From NCBI RefSeq assembly GCF_022828475.1, contig NZ_CP059557.1, positions 3,519,470 through 3,583,469 of the forward strand: a DNA stretch of 64,000 nucleotides. The letters run 5' to 3'. Every line of letters begins with the position of its first letter. Position 1 is the first letter of the stretch. The notes under the pieces are model-generated. The model did no database searches. It worked only from the letters and a program-made list of their open reading frames with translations, and was not told where the DNA came from. The stretch comes from Saccharopolyspora gloriosae (GTDB lineage Bacteria; Actinomycetota; Actinomycetes; Mycobacteriales; Pseudonocardiaceae). This document shows positions 1-9,050 of this stretch, in pieces. Both the position numbers and the translations under genes were made by a program.

Positions 1-549
1 CGGACGGCTTGATCCGCCTTCGAGCTCACCGAGAAACTCGAAGGCCCCGGGAGCGAAGGTCGGCAGGCCCGCGGCGTTGTCCGGGCTCGACCGGGCCTGG
101 CCGGGCGTCTGCGCTTGATTCTCGATCGGCGTCGCGGTGTCGTCGTTCGCCCGCTGCACGGAGAACGGCCGGGTGGTGGCGAACGTGTTCGCCTTGGGCC
201 TCGACGGCTGCTGTTCGCGCGGTGCCTGCGGGGCAGCGGCTTCCGCTGCGCGTTCGAACCGGCCGGACGAGGCGGAGATCCGGCCCGGAGTGCGTAGAAC
301 GTCGTGGACGGTGGAGCGCTGTAGGGGGTATTCGGTTTGGTGGAGGTCGCAGTCGGGGCCATGCCGGTGCTCCTCCCGGGCTCCTGGGTGCCCGGCCTGG
401 CGGAGCATCTGGACGACTGCCGCGTTGCCTGCGCTTCGCTGTAACGCGACGAGGCCTGCTAGCGGCGTCCGGGTTGTGGTCTGGGGTCGGCGGGCCGGTG
501 CCCTGGTCTTCCCTTCCCGCGCCGCCCCTGCCTGGTGTTCGGCGTGCAT
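1..549 (-). CDS. DUF4157-family (eCIS-type) protein, N-terminal part
   Basis: The gene is cut by the left window edge; 183 open codons are visible. The ATG at 549 follows GGGAGAGG. Residues 36-50 read LQRSAGNAAVVQMLR, then comes an AGHP..EEHRHG..C stretch and VHDVLRTPGR at 81-90. From family knowledge this is the leader of actinobacterial DUF4157 (eCIS core domain) proteins, which accompany contractile injection systems and polymorphic toxins. The core with its HExxH-like helix normally follows the leader. Here the frame passes straight into SSGRFERAAEA (94-104), which resembles the segment normally found after the core (DPSDRFEREAEA). The core thus seems deleted in frame. Residues 105-183 are low-complexity and unrecognised; any payload domain lies outside the window. 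Confidence 0.72.
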   Translation of the reverse strand, partial: MHAEHQAGAAREGKTRAPARRPQTTTRTPLAGLVALQRSAGNAAVVQMLRQAGHPGAREEHRHGPDCDLHQTEYPLQRSTVHDVLRTPGRISASSGRFERAAEAAAPQAPREQQPSRPKANTFATTRPFSVQRANDDTATPIENQAQTPGQARSSPDNAAGLPTFAPGAFEFLGELEGGSSRP

Positions 550-825
550 GCGACCTCTCCCTTTCGCAGGCGAACGACTCCCCTCTGGATATCTGAGGCG
601 CGGGCGGTTGGGGCAGGTACCTGGGGCAGAGTGGGGGGCAACGTGCGTGGGCCGTGCGTGCGTGGCTCTCGCCAGGCCGGCAAGGGGTGCCGTTGACGTG
701 TGGTCGGCGGACACGATCACGGCTCAGCGTTGACCGCTGTTCCCGAGATCGTGATCGGAACCGGTGGCGCCGGCGGTGCGTCGGAACCGGGGTATCGAGC
801 AGGACATTCGTCAAGGGGAGACGTC

Positions 826-1812
826 ATGAGGTCCGCAGTCCGCAGCACCCTGTCCGCCGCCGTCGGCACCGCCCTCGCGTTCAGCGGCACCGTAGCCATC
901 CCGGCGGCGGCCGCGCCCGCCGCGATCACCTGCGACAGCCACGCAGGTGGTGATTCCGGGTTCTACAACGGGGATTCCGCGGGGAAGGTTTACAACGGGA
1001 AGTTCGGTCAAGGCCCCGGCATTCCGGGGCTCGGTTCGTACGTGCCGCAGGGGTTGACGACCTGGAACGACTGGGACGGCGGCAAGGATCTGCTGCTGAT
1101 CACCGAGTACGGACCGGACGGGAAGCACGCCCGCATTTACGGTGTTGATCCCGCCACCGGTGAGCGCGTCGGAACGGTGGCCATCGCCGAGTCGCACGTG
1201 GGCGGGATCGCGGTGGCTCGCGGCTGGGTGTTCGTGTCCGGACGCCAGGCCGGCGACGGCGGCCACACCATCCGCAAGTACAAGGCGACCGACGTGGCGA
1301 AAGCCCTCAAGGCCGACAACGGTGAGGTGCTCGCGCAGACCGGCGAAGCCCGCAAGGTCTACGGCTCGTCGTTTCTCACCTCCGACGGCAACACCTTGTA
1401 CTCCGGGAAGTTCAACGACTCCGGCCGCGACAGCATGTACGCCTACGCGGTGGCCGCCGACGGGACGCTGACGACCGGCACGAAGTACGAGGTGCCCACC
1501 AAAACGCAGGGGCTGTCGGTCGCCGACGGGCACTTCTTCTACAGCACTTCCTACGGCCGCCAGAACCGCAGCAACATCTACGTCGTCGACAAAGGCGCCA
1601 CCGACATCGACAAGGCGTCCACGAAGTGCTTCCGCGCGCCGAGCATGGCCGAAGGCATCACCGACCACGACGGCACCACGTACCTGCTGTTCGAGTCCGG
1701 TGCCGACACCTATGCGCAGACCGGGTGCAGCGAAGGCGATTTCGACCCGTGCACCCGCAACGTCATCCAGAACCTGCACACCGCGAGCACCGCGAGCCTG
1801 CCGAAGTTCTGA
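826..1812 (+). CDS. secreted beta-propeller-like protein
   Basis: This 328-residue protein begins with a clear Sec signal peptide (MRSAVRS, a hydrophobic stretch, then Ala-rich PAAAAPA near residue 30). The ATG at 826 is preferred to upstream in-frame starts because AAGGGGAG lies 6 bases before it and the signal peptide begins there. The mature part has repeating strands (LLLITEYGPDG, GGIAVARGWVFVSG, YGSSFLTSDGNTLYSGKF, GLSVADGHFFYSTSYG) of the kind seen in beta-propellers, and four Cys that may pair in an extracellular protein. No catalytic motif is visible and the ligand is unknown. It is monocistronic and ends at a hairpin. Confidence 0.8.
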   Translation: MRSAVRSTLSAAVGTALAFSGTVAIPAAAAPAAITCDSHAGGDSGFYNGDSAGKVYNGKFGQGPGIPGLGSYVPQGLTTWNDWDGGKDLLLITEYGPDGKHARIYGVDPATGERVGTVAIAESHVGGIAVARGWVFVSGRQAGDGGHTIRKYKATDVAKALKADNGEVLAQTGEARKVYGSSFLTSDGNTLYSGKFNDSGRDSMYAYAVAADGTLTTGTKYEVPTKTQGLSVADGHFFYSTSYGRQNRSNIYVVDKGATDIDKASTKCFRAPSMAEGITDHDGTTYLLFESGADTYAQTGCSEGDFDPCTRNVIQNLHTASTASLPKF

Positions 1813-1828
1813 AGGCGCGCACGAAAAA

Positions 1829-1884
1829 GGCCTGGTGGTCGTCGTGTCGCGGAAGGTTCTCCGCAGCACGGCGACCACCAGGCC
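1829..1884. terminator. hairpin downstream of the secreted protein gene
   Basis: GGCCTGGTGGTCG (1829-1841) pairs perfectly with CGACCACCAGGCC (1872-1884) across a 30-base loop, 17 bases after the stop codon. No T-tract follows. Confidence 0.6.
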
Positions 1885-1894
1885 GTGAAGGTTC

Positions 1895-1962
1895 GGGATC
1901 ACCGGGGTGATCCCGGCCCGTTCGCCGGGGCGCACCGCGGTCGGTGCGGACCGGCGAACGGG
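1895..1962 (-). terminator. double hairpin downstream of mdh
   Basis: GGGATCACC/GGTGATCCC (1895-1914) is followed by CCCGTTCGCCGG (1917-1928) pairing with CCGGCGAACGGG (1951-1962), which encloses a nested CGCACC/GGTGCG stem. The structure lies immediately beyond the mdh stop and separates two convergent genes. Confidence 0.65.
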
Positions 1963-1967
1963 GATGC

Positions 1968-2954
1968 TCAGATCAGGCCGAGTCCGCGGACCGCGTCGCG
2001 CTCCTCGACGAGCTCGCCGACCGAAGCGTCGATGCGCTGGCGGGAGAACTCGTCGATGTCCAGGCCCTGCACGATGTTGAACTTCCCGTCCTTCGCGGTG
2101 ACCGGGAACGACGAGATGATGCCCTCCGGCACACCGTAGGAGCCGTCGGAGACGACACCGGCGGAGGTCCAGTCACCGTCGGGGGTGCCGTTGACCCAAG
2201 TGTGGACGTGGTCGATCGCCGCGTTCGCCGCCGACGCCGCCGAGGACGCGCCGCGGGCCTCGATGATCGCCGCGCCGCGCTTGGCGACGGTGGGGATGAA
2301 CTCGTCGGCCAGCCAGGAGCGCTCCACCTGCTCGGCGGCGATCTTGCCGTCGACCTCGGCGTGGAACAGGTCCGGGTACTGGGTGGCGGAGTGGTTGCCC
2401 CAGATCGTGAGCTTCTTGATCTCGTTGACCGTGGTGCCCAGCTTCTGCGCCAGCTGCGTGAGCGCCCGGTTGTGGTCCAGGCGCGTCATCGCGGTGAACC
2501 GCTCCGCGGGCACGTCGGGGGCGTGGGACTGGGCGATCAGCGCGTTGGTGTTCGCCGGGTTGCCGACGACCAGCACCTTCACGTCGTCGGCGGCACCGGC
2601 GTTGATCGCTTCGCCCTGCGGCTTGAAGATACCGCCGTTGGCCTCCAGCAGGTCACCGCGCTCCATGCCCTTGGTGCGCGGGCGTGCGCCCACCAGCAGC
2701 GCGACGTTGGTGCCCTCGAACGCGGCACGCGCGTCGTCGAACACGTCGACACTGCTCAACAGCGGGAACGCGCAGTCGTCGAGCTCCATCGCGGTGCCCT
2801 GCGCGGCCTTGACGGCCTGCGGGATCTCCAGCAAGCGGAGCTTGATCGGGGTGTCCGCCCCGATGAGCTGCCCGGAAGCGATCCGGAACAGCAGCGCGTA
2901 GCCGATCTGGCCAGCGGCACCGGTGACGGTGACGGTGACGGGCGCTTTGGTCAT
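1968..2954 (-). CDS. mdh: malate dehydrogenase
   Basis: This 328-residue enzyme should interconvert malate and oxaloacetate with NAD in the cytosolic TCA cycle. The N-terminal Rossmann motif is [13 protein letters not shown]. The substrate-binding region has [15 protein letters not shown] and NPANTNALI, followed by RLDHNRA and the catalytic GNHSATQ. Its length fits the bacterial/cytosolic-type family. The ATG at 2954 is chosen because the conserved protein begins [12 protein letters not shown] there and AGGA lies upstream; longer in-frame starts add non-conserved residues. It appears monocistronic with its own terminator. Confidence 0.97.
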   Translation of the reverse strand: MTKAPVTVTVTGAAGQIGYALLFRIASGQLIGADTPIKLRLLEIPQAVKAAQGTAMELDDCAFPLLSSVDVFDDARAAFEGTNVALLVGARPRTKGMERGDLLEANGGIFKPQGEAINAGAADDVKVLVVGNPANTNALIAQSHAPDVPAERFTAMTRLDHNRALTQLAQKLGTTVNEIKKLTIWGNHSATQYPDLFHAEVDGKIAAEQVERSWLADEFIPTVAKRGAAIIEARGASSAASAANAAIDHVHTWVNGTPDGDWTSAGVVSDGSYGVPEGIISSFPVTAKDGKFNIVQGLDIDEFSRQRIDASVGELVEERDAVRGLGLI

Positions 2955-3421
2955 AGGAGTGTCTTTCCTGCTCGCCGGACGGTTACCGACCGCGATGCTA
3001 TCCCGCACGGTGACGCCCGCACGCGCACCCGCAACGGATCACAACCCGCGCCACCCCGAACCGATTCAGCAGGGTCACTGCCTCCTGTACTCACCGGCAC
3101 CGGTCGAAGAAGTTCACTCGGTGCGCCGGTGAGGTGCACGACCTTTCGACCCGAGGGGCGGGCTGCGCTGGTGTCGACTGTGTCCCGGAGGTCGCGGGGA
3201 AGGTTCCTGGCGCGGTCGGGACCGGCGTGCACCGAGCACGGCGGAGCGGTTGTCGCCTCGACGCGGTCGCTGCCGACGTCGGGTGGCTGAACCGGTCGGT
3301 GTTCCCCTCCGCACGGTCTTCTTGTTCTGCCCGTTCGAGAGGTATTTCTGACGCGGGTGGAGCTCGGTGTGAGCTGGCAGCATTGACGGGGTCGGCTGGT
3401 GACCCGGGATGTGCGCGGTGA
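2955..3421. other. intergenic region between mdh and the phosphodiesterase gene
   Basis: The 467 bases should hold the divergent promoters of mdh and the PAS-GGDEF-EAL gene. I see no convincing coding frame and no clear sigma-70 pair, palindrome or RNA motif. Confidence 0.5.
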
Positions 3422-5512
3422 GTGGGGGAAGTGAGGTGGCCGGTGTGCGAGTCCGCCGCTGAGCGTCGAGCGACTTTGGTGAAGGTCGCGAACGAATTGT
3501 GGCTGCCCGACGTAGCCGCGCTGGTCAGTGGCCCGGACGGCATCGTGGTGCGGGCCAGCGACCAGGCCGCGGAACTCGCCGGAGAAACCCTCCCCGAGGA
3601 ACTGGTCGGGCGGCGGCTGACCGAGCTGCTGGTGCCTGACGGCGCGGCGTGGCGGCTGCGTTCCCGTGGTCCGAGCGTCAGCCTGGTCCGCACCGCGGTG
3701 TGGCCGCACCACGATGACGGCCGGCTGTTGGTGACCGTTCTGCTGGACGTTTCCGACCTCGCCACCGCACTGGGCCGGTTGTCCTCCGACAAGCAGGTCT
3801 GGCTGACCGAGGCGGAGCGCGCCGCGGAGCAGGGGGACCCGTCGCTGCACGACGTGCAGCGCATGGCCCGCATCGGCACGTGGCAGTGGGATCCGCGCAC
3901 CGACGTGCTGCGCTTGTCGGCGACGTTGCGCGAACTCACCGGTCAAGCCGCCGACATGCGCATGTCGTTCGAGGACTACCTGGACGCGGTGCACCCCGAC
4001 GATCGAGCGTGGGTGCGCGACACCTGGTATCCCTTCGTCTCCCACCAGCACCCGGTCGAGGTCGAACACCGGTACCTGCGGCCCGACGGGGCGGTGCGGG
4101 TCTTCCGGTTGCACGGCTCGGCGACCAGGGACCCCGACGGCAACGTGATCCTGATCGGCACCACGCAGGACATCACCGAACAACGGGCTTCCGACCCGTC
4201 GCTGCGATACCGGGCCACCCACGACGTGGTGACCGGATTGCCCAACCGCGCCGCCGTGCAGGAACTGCTCAGCGCCCTGCCCGGCCGATCCGACGCCGAC
4301 AGCCTCGCCGTGCTCGCCTGCCGCATCGACAACTTCAAACGCGTCATCACCTCGTTGGGCCACGACGCCGGAGACGAGCTGCTGGTGTTGCTGGCCCGGC
4401 GGCTGATCGACGGACTCGGCGAGGAGTGCACGGTCGCGCGCATCGCCGGTGAGGATGAGTTCCTGATCATCTGCTCGGATCTGGCCGCGGCGGGCGGGCT
4501 GGAAGCGTTGACCGGCCGCGTCTCCGGGCTCGTGCGCACCCCGGTGCCGGTGCGCGATCACCTCTTGCAGGTGTCGGCTTCGATCGGTGCCGCGATCCAC
4601 GACGAGCCCAGCGACGACCTCGAGGGTTTGCTGCGATTCGCCACCGCCGCGATGAGCCAGGCGACCCAGCACGGCATCGACCAGGTCCGCCGGGCCGAGC
4701 CCGCGCTGATGGCTTCGGCGGACCAGCAGGTTCGCGTCGAAGGCCAGTTGCGGGACGCGGTGCGCCGCGACGGGCTGCGGCTGCACTACCAGCCGGTGGT
4801 CGCCACCGACGGCTCGATCATCGGTGCGGAAGCGTTGGTCCGGTGGCCGCACCCTGAACGGGGCCTGCTCAGTCCGGGCACGTTCCTGCCGGTCGCCGAA
4901 CGGGGCGGGCTGCTGCGTGAACTGGACGAGTGGGTGCTGCGCACAGCGCTGCGCGATGCCGCCCGCTGGCCGTGTTCGCACGGCGCGGTGCACATCGCGG
5001 TCAACCTCACCGGCCTCGTACCCGGCGATCCCGCGTTCGGCGATGTCATCGCCGAGGCCGTGGCCGAATCCGGCATCGACTGGCACCGCATCGTCCTCGA
5101 ACTGGTCGAGACCGAACTGGCCGATCCGCGCACTCACACCCGCCGAGGAATGCTGCGCTTGGCCCGGCGCGGAGCGCGTTTCGCCATCGACGACTTCGGC
5201 ACCGGCCACTCGTCGCTGGCGCGCCTCAAGCACCTGCCCGCGGAGCTGATCAAAGTCGATCGGCAATTCGTCGCCGGAATCGAACACGACGCCGCGGATC
5301 GGGCGATGACTCACGCCATCGTCGACATGGCCCACGCGCTGGGCCGCCGCTGCATCGCCGAAGGCGTGGAGACCGCCGGGCAGTTCCACGTGCTGCGCGA
5401 CCTCGGAGCCGACGCCTACCAAGGCTGGCTGTTCGCCCACGCGCTGCCCGAACCCGAGTTCGCCACCCTCCTGCGGCACACGCCGTTGTACGTGCCCCCG
5501 CCCAGCGCATGA
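3422..5512 (+). CDS. PAS-PAS-GGDEF-EAL c-di-GMP phosphodiesterase
   Basis: This 696-residue signalling protein has a PAS-like sensor at about 25-110, a second PAS/PAC unit at about 150-255 (GTWQWDPRTDVLRLS to GTTQDITE), GGDEF at about 260-425 and EAL at about 440-690. The GGDEF signature is degenerate (GEDEF, 343-347), so cyclase activity is doubtful and the domain may only bind GTP. The EAL side is intact: EAL at 470-472, an ELVETEL glutamate, DDFGTG from 590 and AEGVET. It probably hydrolyses c-di-GMP. The start is uncertain: GTG at 3422 and later GTGs in the same stretch are possible. Two GAF-ANTAR genes follow on the same strand. Confidence 0.9.
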   Translation: MGEVRWPVCESAAERRATLVKVANELWLPDVAALVSGPDGIVVRASDQAAELAGETLPEELVGRRLTELLVPDGAAWRLRSRGPSVSLVRTAVWPHHDDGRLLVTVLLDVSDLATALGRLSSDKQVWLTEAERAAEQGDPSLHDVQRMARIGTWQWDPRTDVLRLSATLRELTGQAADMRMSFEDYLDAVHPDDRAWVRDTWYPFVSHQHPVEVEHRYLRPDGAVRVFRLHGSATRDPDGNVILIGTTQDITEQRASDPSLRYRATHDVVTGLPNRAAVQELLSALPGRSDADSLAVLACRIDNFKRVITSLGHDAGDELLVLLARRLIDGLGEECTVARIAGEDEFLIICSDLAAAGGLEALTGRVSGLVRTPVPVRDHLLQVSASIGAAIHDEPSDDLEGLLRFATAAMSQATQHGIDQVRRAEPALMASADQQVRVEGQLRDAVRRDGLRLHYQPVVATDGSIIGAEALVRWPHPERGLLSPGTFLPVAERGGLLRELDEWVLRTALRDAARWPCSHGAVHIAVNLTGLVPGDPAFGDVIAEAVAESGIDWHRIVLELVETELADPRTHTRRGMLRLARRGARFAIDDFGTGHSSLARLKHLPAELIKVDRQFVAGIEHDAADRAMTHAIVDMAHALGRRCIAEGVETAGQFHVLRDLGADAYQGWLFAHALPEPEFATLLRHTPLYVPPPSA

Positions 5513-5560
5513 CCCGACGCTCGCCATGGACGTACCGTGGAAGGAGGGGAGTGTGAAGTG

Positions 5561-6277
5561 ATGACCCGAGATGGGAGCGCCCGGCTGCAAGCGCTGCTCG
5601 CGCTGGGCGACGGTGATCGGTCCAGCTCGATGCTGGAGCTGATCTGCGAGCGTGCGGTGTCCGCGCTGGCGGTGTCCGGAGCCGGCATCACCGCGCTGTC
5701 GCAGTTGGCCGACGAAACGCTGCCGCAGCGCGGTTTGGTGGAGGCCACGAACACGATCAGCCACCAGCTCGACAGCCTTCAACTCACCGTCGGCGAAGGT
5801 CCCTGCCTCGACGCGTTCGCCTCCAACGCCCCCGTCCTGGTCGCGGACCTGGCCGCCGACGGGGCGCGCTGGCCCGGGTTCACCCCGGCCGCCCGCGAGC
5901 TCGGTGCGGCGGCGGTGTTCTCGTTCCCGTTGTTGGTCGGTGCCGTCCGGTTGGGTTCGTTCAACGTGTACCGGAGCGCGACGGGGCCTCTCGGTGAACA
6001 AGAGCTCACCGACGCGCTGCTGCTGGCCGAAGCCGCCACCCAAGCGCTGTTGGAGCAGATCGGCGGGCGCGGCACCGAGGACGCGGTGTGGCTGACCGAC
6101 ACCCACACCGCCGTCCACGAAGCGACCGGCATGGCCGCCGCGCAGCTCGCCGTGACGATGGACGTCGCTCTGCTGCGCCTGCGCGCGCACGCCTACACCC
6201 ACGAGCTGCTGGTCACCGACGTGGCCAAGCAGGTCACCGATCGGACGTTGCGCTTCGGTGCGGGCACGACCGAATGA
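5561..6277 (+). CDS. GAF-ANTAR RNA-binding antitermination regulator
   Basis: This 238-residue protein has a GAF sensor domain (about 25-150; VGEGPCLDAFASNAPVLVADL, RWPGF) and a C-terminal ANTAR domain (about 165-230; HEATGMAAAQL ... AYTHELLVTDVAKQV). ANTAR domains bind tandem RNA hairpins and release transcription from terminators. AGGAGGGG at 5542-5549 serves the ATG at 5561 or the GTG at 5558. It begins 48 bases after the EAL phosphodiesterase and may share its transcript. The ligand of the GAF domain is not predictable. Confidence 0.88.
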   Translation: MTRDGSARLQALLALGDGDRSSSMLELICERAVSALAVSGAGITALSQLADETLPQRGLVEATNTISHQLDSLQLTVGEGPCLDAFASNAPVLVADLAADGARWPGFTPAARELGAAAVFSFPLLVGAVRLGSFNVYRSATGPLGEQELTDALLLAEAATQALLEQIGGRGTEDAVWLTDTHTAVHEATGMAAAQLAVTMDVALLRLRAHAYTHELLVTDVAKQVTDRTLRFGAGTTE

Positions 6278-6315
6278 GGCCGTCCCTTCGCGAATGACGC
6301 GGAAAGAAGGATCCC

Positions 6316-7116
6316 GTGATGAATGCGGAGCATGAACAACGCTTGGCCGAGGCTTTCGTCGCGCTGGCCGACACTTTGGTCGACGACTTCGACATCCTCG
6401 ATTTTCTCGGCACGCTCGCCGAGCGGGCCGCTGATCTGCTCAGCGTCTCGGCGGCCGGGGTCGTGCTCTCGGACCAGCGCGGCGGGCTGGCCACCACGGC
6501 CGCCTCTTCCGAGCGGGCGCGGGTGCTGGAGCTCGTCGCCGTCCAGACCGATGACGGGCCGTGCCGGGACTGCCTGCGCACCGGCGCCGTGGTGACCAGT
6601 TCCGATTTGAGCGCGGAGAGGGACAGGTGGCCCCGGTTCGCTTCCGCCGCCGAACAGCACGGCTATCGGGCGGCCACAGCTGTGCCCATGCGGCTGCGCG
6701 ACCACGTGATCGGCGCCCTGACCCTGCTCAACGCCGAGGCCGAAGGTGTCGACGACACCAGCACGCAGCTCGGGCAAGCTCTTGCCGACGTCGCCACCAT
6801 CAGCATCTTGCAGCAGCGCGCCGTGGACCGGACCGAGATCCTGTCCGAACAACTCCAAGCCACTCTCAACAACAACGTGACCGTCGCGCAGGCCCGCGGT
6901 GTGCTCGCCGAACACGGCGACATCAGCCTGCCCGAGGCGCATTCCCTGCTGCGCAGGCACGCGCGGCAGCACGGCAGGCGACTGTCCGAGCTCGCCCACG
7001 ACGTCGCCGTCGGCGACGTCCACGCCACCGCCGTGCTCGTCGCTTCCTCGGCGCCGTCGCGGCAGCACGCCGAAGCCGCACAACCAGCCGTCCAGTACGA
7101 CGCCCACCCGGAGTGA
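6316..7116 (+). CDS. second GAF-ANTAR regulator
   Basis: This 266-residue paralogue of the preceding gene has GAF at about 25-160 (TDDGPCRDCLRTGAVVTSSDL, RWPRF) and ANTAR at about 180-240 (VTVAQARGVLAEHGDISLPEAHSLL). A disordered 25-residue tail follows. GAAAGAAGGA precedes GTG-ATG at 6316/6319. The spacing of 38 bases to the previous gene suggests one operon with the phosphodiesterase and the first GAF-ANTAR gene. Confidence 0.87.
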   Translation: MMNAEHEQRLAEAFVALADTLVDDFDILDFLGTLAERAADLLSVSAAGVVLSDQRGGLATTAASSERARVLELVAVQTDDGPCRDCLRTGAVVTSSDLSAERDRWPRFASAAEQHGYRAATAVPMRLRDHVIGALTLLNAEAEGVDDTSTQLGQALADVATISILQQRAVDRTEILSEQLQATLNNNVTVAQARGVLAEHGDISLPEAHSLLRRHARQHGRRLSELAHDVAVGDVHATAVLVASSAPSRQHAEAAQPAVQYDAHPE

Positions 7117-7239
7117 TCAGGCCTTTTCGGGCGGGACGTGCTCGCCGTAGCTGGAATCACCGTCCGTTGCGGCCATCGGAGATCGGTCGCCGCCGGTGTC
7201 TTCCCGGCGAAGCTCCGGCACCGGGTTCCAGCCCGGCCG

Positions 7240-8472
7240 CTAGCCGTTGAGGCCGCCTCCGGCGGGCACGAAATCACTGGGGCGCACTCGCGGAACCTGC
7301 AGCACCGCGTCGAACGCGTCGAACACGGGTGTCGCCACGAACGTGTCCGCGTGCCGGATCCTTCCCGGTCCGCCTGAGGCGCCGCGCACGTCGACGCCGA
7401 CCGCGCCGGCATCCGCCAGCCACGCCTCAACGCTGTCGTCGGTGGCGGCGGGCAGTGGTGTTTCGTGCAGCGAGAGCCCGCCGGGTGCGGCCGGGTCCAT
7501 CGTGAGCCCGACGGTGGTGCCGCTGCCGCCGGTGATCGCGATCGGCCGGTATCGCGTGCCGAGTTCGGCGTCGAGATACATGCCCATGGGCACCATCGGG
7601 TGCGGCATTCCTTCGAACGGCACGGGTGTGCGCTGCAGGTGCCCGTTGTGGGTGAGCAGCACGATCCGCGCGTCGGGACCGTGGTGCTCCAGCAGCCACC
7701 GCACCGATTCGGCCATGTGCGCGTCTCGGGACACCAGCCGTCCGTGGCCTGCTGCGACCGCGAGCAGTTCCCGCATGAACTGGTCGAGTCGCCAGGCGCC
7801 GCGGATCGCGTGCAGCGCCACGGCGTGCTGGGTTCGTGCGGGTGGGGGCAGGGCCGGGCCGATGCCTTCGAGTCGCGCCAGGAGTTCGCTGATCGCGGCG
7901 GTCGCGGCATCGCGGTCGGCGCGTTCCAGTTCGGCGTAGCGGGCCATCGCCAGTCCGCTGTGCACTGCGCGGTATCGCGCCATCGCCCGACGCGCGTCTT
8001 CCAGCAGCGGCAGCGCATCGGAGTCCGCCTCGCGCAGGACCTCGGCGGCCGGCGGCCACGCCCGGTCGGCGTTGCCCGCCGATCCGGGTAGGTCGAGTCC
8101 CGCGAACGCGACGTCTCCGCGTGCTCGCAGCCGGCTCAGCAGGTCCCGCATTTCGCGGGCTTCGCCGAACCGGTATCCGAGGCCGCGGGTGGCGACGTCT
8201 TCGACGGCGCCGGGTGCGCCCCGCACCCACGCGTCGAGTTCCCGGGCCTCGGGGAAGCCGGATTCCACGGCGACCACGGTGAATCCGGCTCGTTGCACCA
8301 GCAGTCTCACCACCCGGTGGCGCACGAGGCCGAATTCGCGGATGTCGTGGTTGCTCTCGCCGACGGCGACGACGTGGGCGTCTCCGACGATGTCGAGCAA
8401 GGGTTCGAGGTCGTCGAGTGGGGCGTCCGGGTCCAGCGACGCCAGTTCGAAACGATCACCCGGTGAACTCAT
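7240..8472 (-). CDS. erythromycin-esterase family protein
   Basis: This 410-residue protein belongs to the Ere family (EreA/EreB-like alpha-helical hydrolases with a metal-free His/Glu site). Visible motifs are VAVGESNHDIREFGLVRHR near residue 40, VAVESGFPEA, GLDLPGSAGN, SRDAHMAESVRWLLEHH and LLTHNGHLQRTPV. True macrolide esterases are one branch; many actinobacterial members have unknown substrates, so resistance cannot be assumed. The ATG at 8472 has GGAAGG 9 bases upstream and is preferred to the GTG at 8478. It is convergent with the GAF-ANTAR gene. Confidence 0.85.
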   Translation of the reverse strand: MSSPGDRFELASLDPDAPLDDLEPLLDIVGDAHVVAVGESNHDIREFGLVRHRVVRLLVQRAGFTVVAVESGFPEARELDAWVRGAPGAVEDVATRGLGYRFGEAREMRDLLSRLRARGDVAFAGLDLPGSAGNADRAWPPAAEVLREADSDALPLLEDARRAMARYRAVHSGLAMARYAELERADRDAATAAISELLARLEGIGPALPPPARTQHAVALHAIRGAWRLDQFMRELLAVAAGHGRLVSRDAHMAESVRWLLEHHGPDARIVLLTHNGHLQRTPVPFEGMPHPMVPMGMYLDAELGTRYRPIAITGGSGTTVGLTMDPAAPGGLSLHETPLPAATDDSVEAWLADAGAVGVDVRGASGGPGRIRHADTFVATPVFDAFDAVLQVPRVRPSDFVPAGGGLNG

Positions 8473-8665
8473 CCGCACCAGCCTTCCGCCGCCGCACGAC
8501 CATTCGCGCGGCGGTCATCACCGACAACGAGCAACGGTGCACGCGAACGCGTGCCGCAAACCCGACGCTCTCGACCATCGGGGAGGGGGAGCGCGTCGGC
8601 CTCGGGGATCGGCTCGACTGGTCATGCCCGTAGTGAAGCGATCCGCTGCCGGGGTCGGCAACTCA

Positions 8666-8938
8666 TTATTCGCGGCCCGCCAGGTAGGCGGTGCCGCGTT
8701 CGGACAACCAGTAGCGCTGTCCGGAGCGGATCAGCAGGTTCAGCTCCGCCAGTGACCAGCCCTGCGATTTCAGGCGCGACACCGGGCGGTCCAGTTGCGC
8801 TGCCAGCTCCGCGGCCCGCACGCCGGGCCGGTCGCGCACCGATTCCAGGAACCAGCGGGTCCACGGTCCCCGCGCCGACGACACGTCCCAGCTCGCCAGC
8901 TGACGGTCGATCGCAACCCGCTCCCGCGGTTCCAACAT
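8666..8938 (-). CDS. small winged-helix-like hypothetical protein
   Basis: This 90-residue protein has a predicted helix-turn-helix-like middle (GVRAAELAAQLDRPVSRLKSQGWSLAELNLLI) and a strand/turn end (GQRYWLSERGTAYLAG) typical of winged helices. The composition is protein-like and the opposite strand has nothing better. No strong ribosome binding site is seen; the ATG at 8938 gives MLEPRERVAI and a GTG lies two codons earlier. The function is unknown, perhaps DNA binding. It stands alone between the Ere gene and the divergent BKACE gene. Confidence 0.6.
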   Translation of the reverse strand: MLEPRERVAIDRQLASWDVSSARGPWTRWFLESVRDRPGVRAAELAAQLDRPVSRLKSQGWSLAELNLLIRSGQRYWLSERGTAYLAGRE

Positions 8939-9050
8939 CACCACATCACCACGCTAACCCCGCGCGAACTGATCACGACAAGCCACCAGCACGGCAACGA
9001 CCCAGCGCATCGAATACCCGGCGGCACCGGAAACCGCCACAATCGAGCGC

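Noticed and set aside
26-814. 262-codon minus-strand frame overlapping the DUF4157-type gene
   Set aside because: The frame is Arg/Pro-rich, and the neighbouring frame starting at 549 has a good ribosome binding site and recognisable family sequence.
2951-6202. Open minus-strand frame of over 1000 codons opposite the phosphodiesterase
   Set aside because: The plus strand encodes PAS-GGDEF-EAL and GAF-ANTAR proteins with clear motifs; the opposite frame has none.
7240-8472. Macrolide resistance gene
   Set aside because: Only family membership in erythromycin esterases is visible; most such homologues have no proven macrolide activity and no antibiotic gene adjoins.
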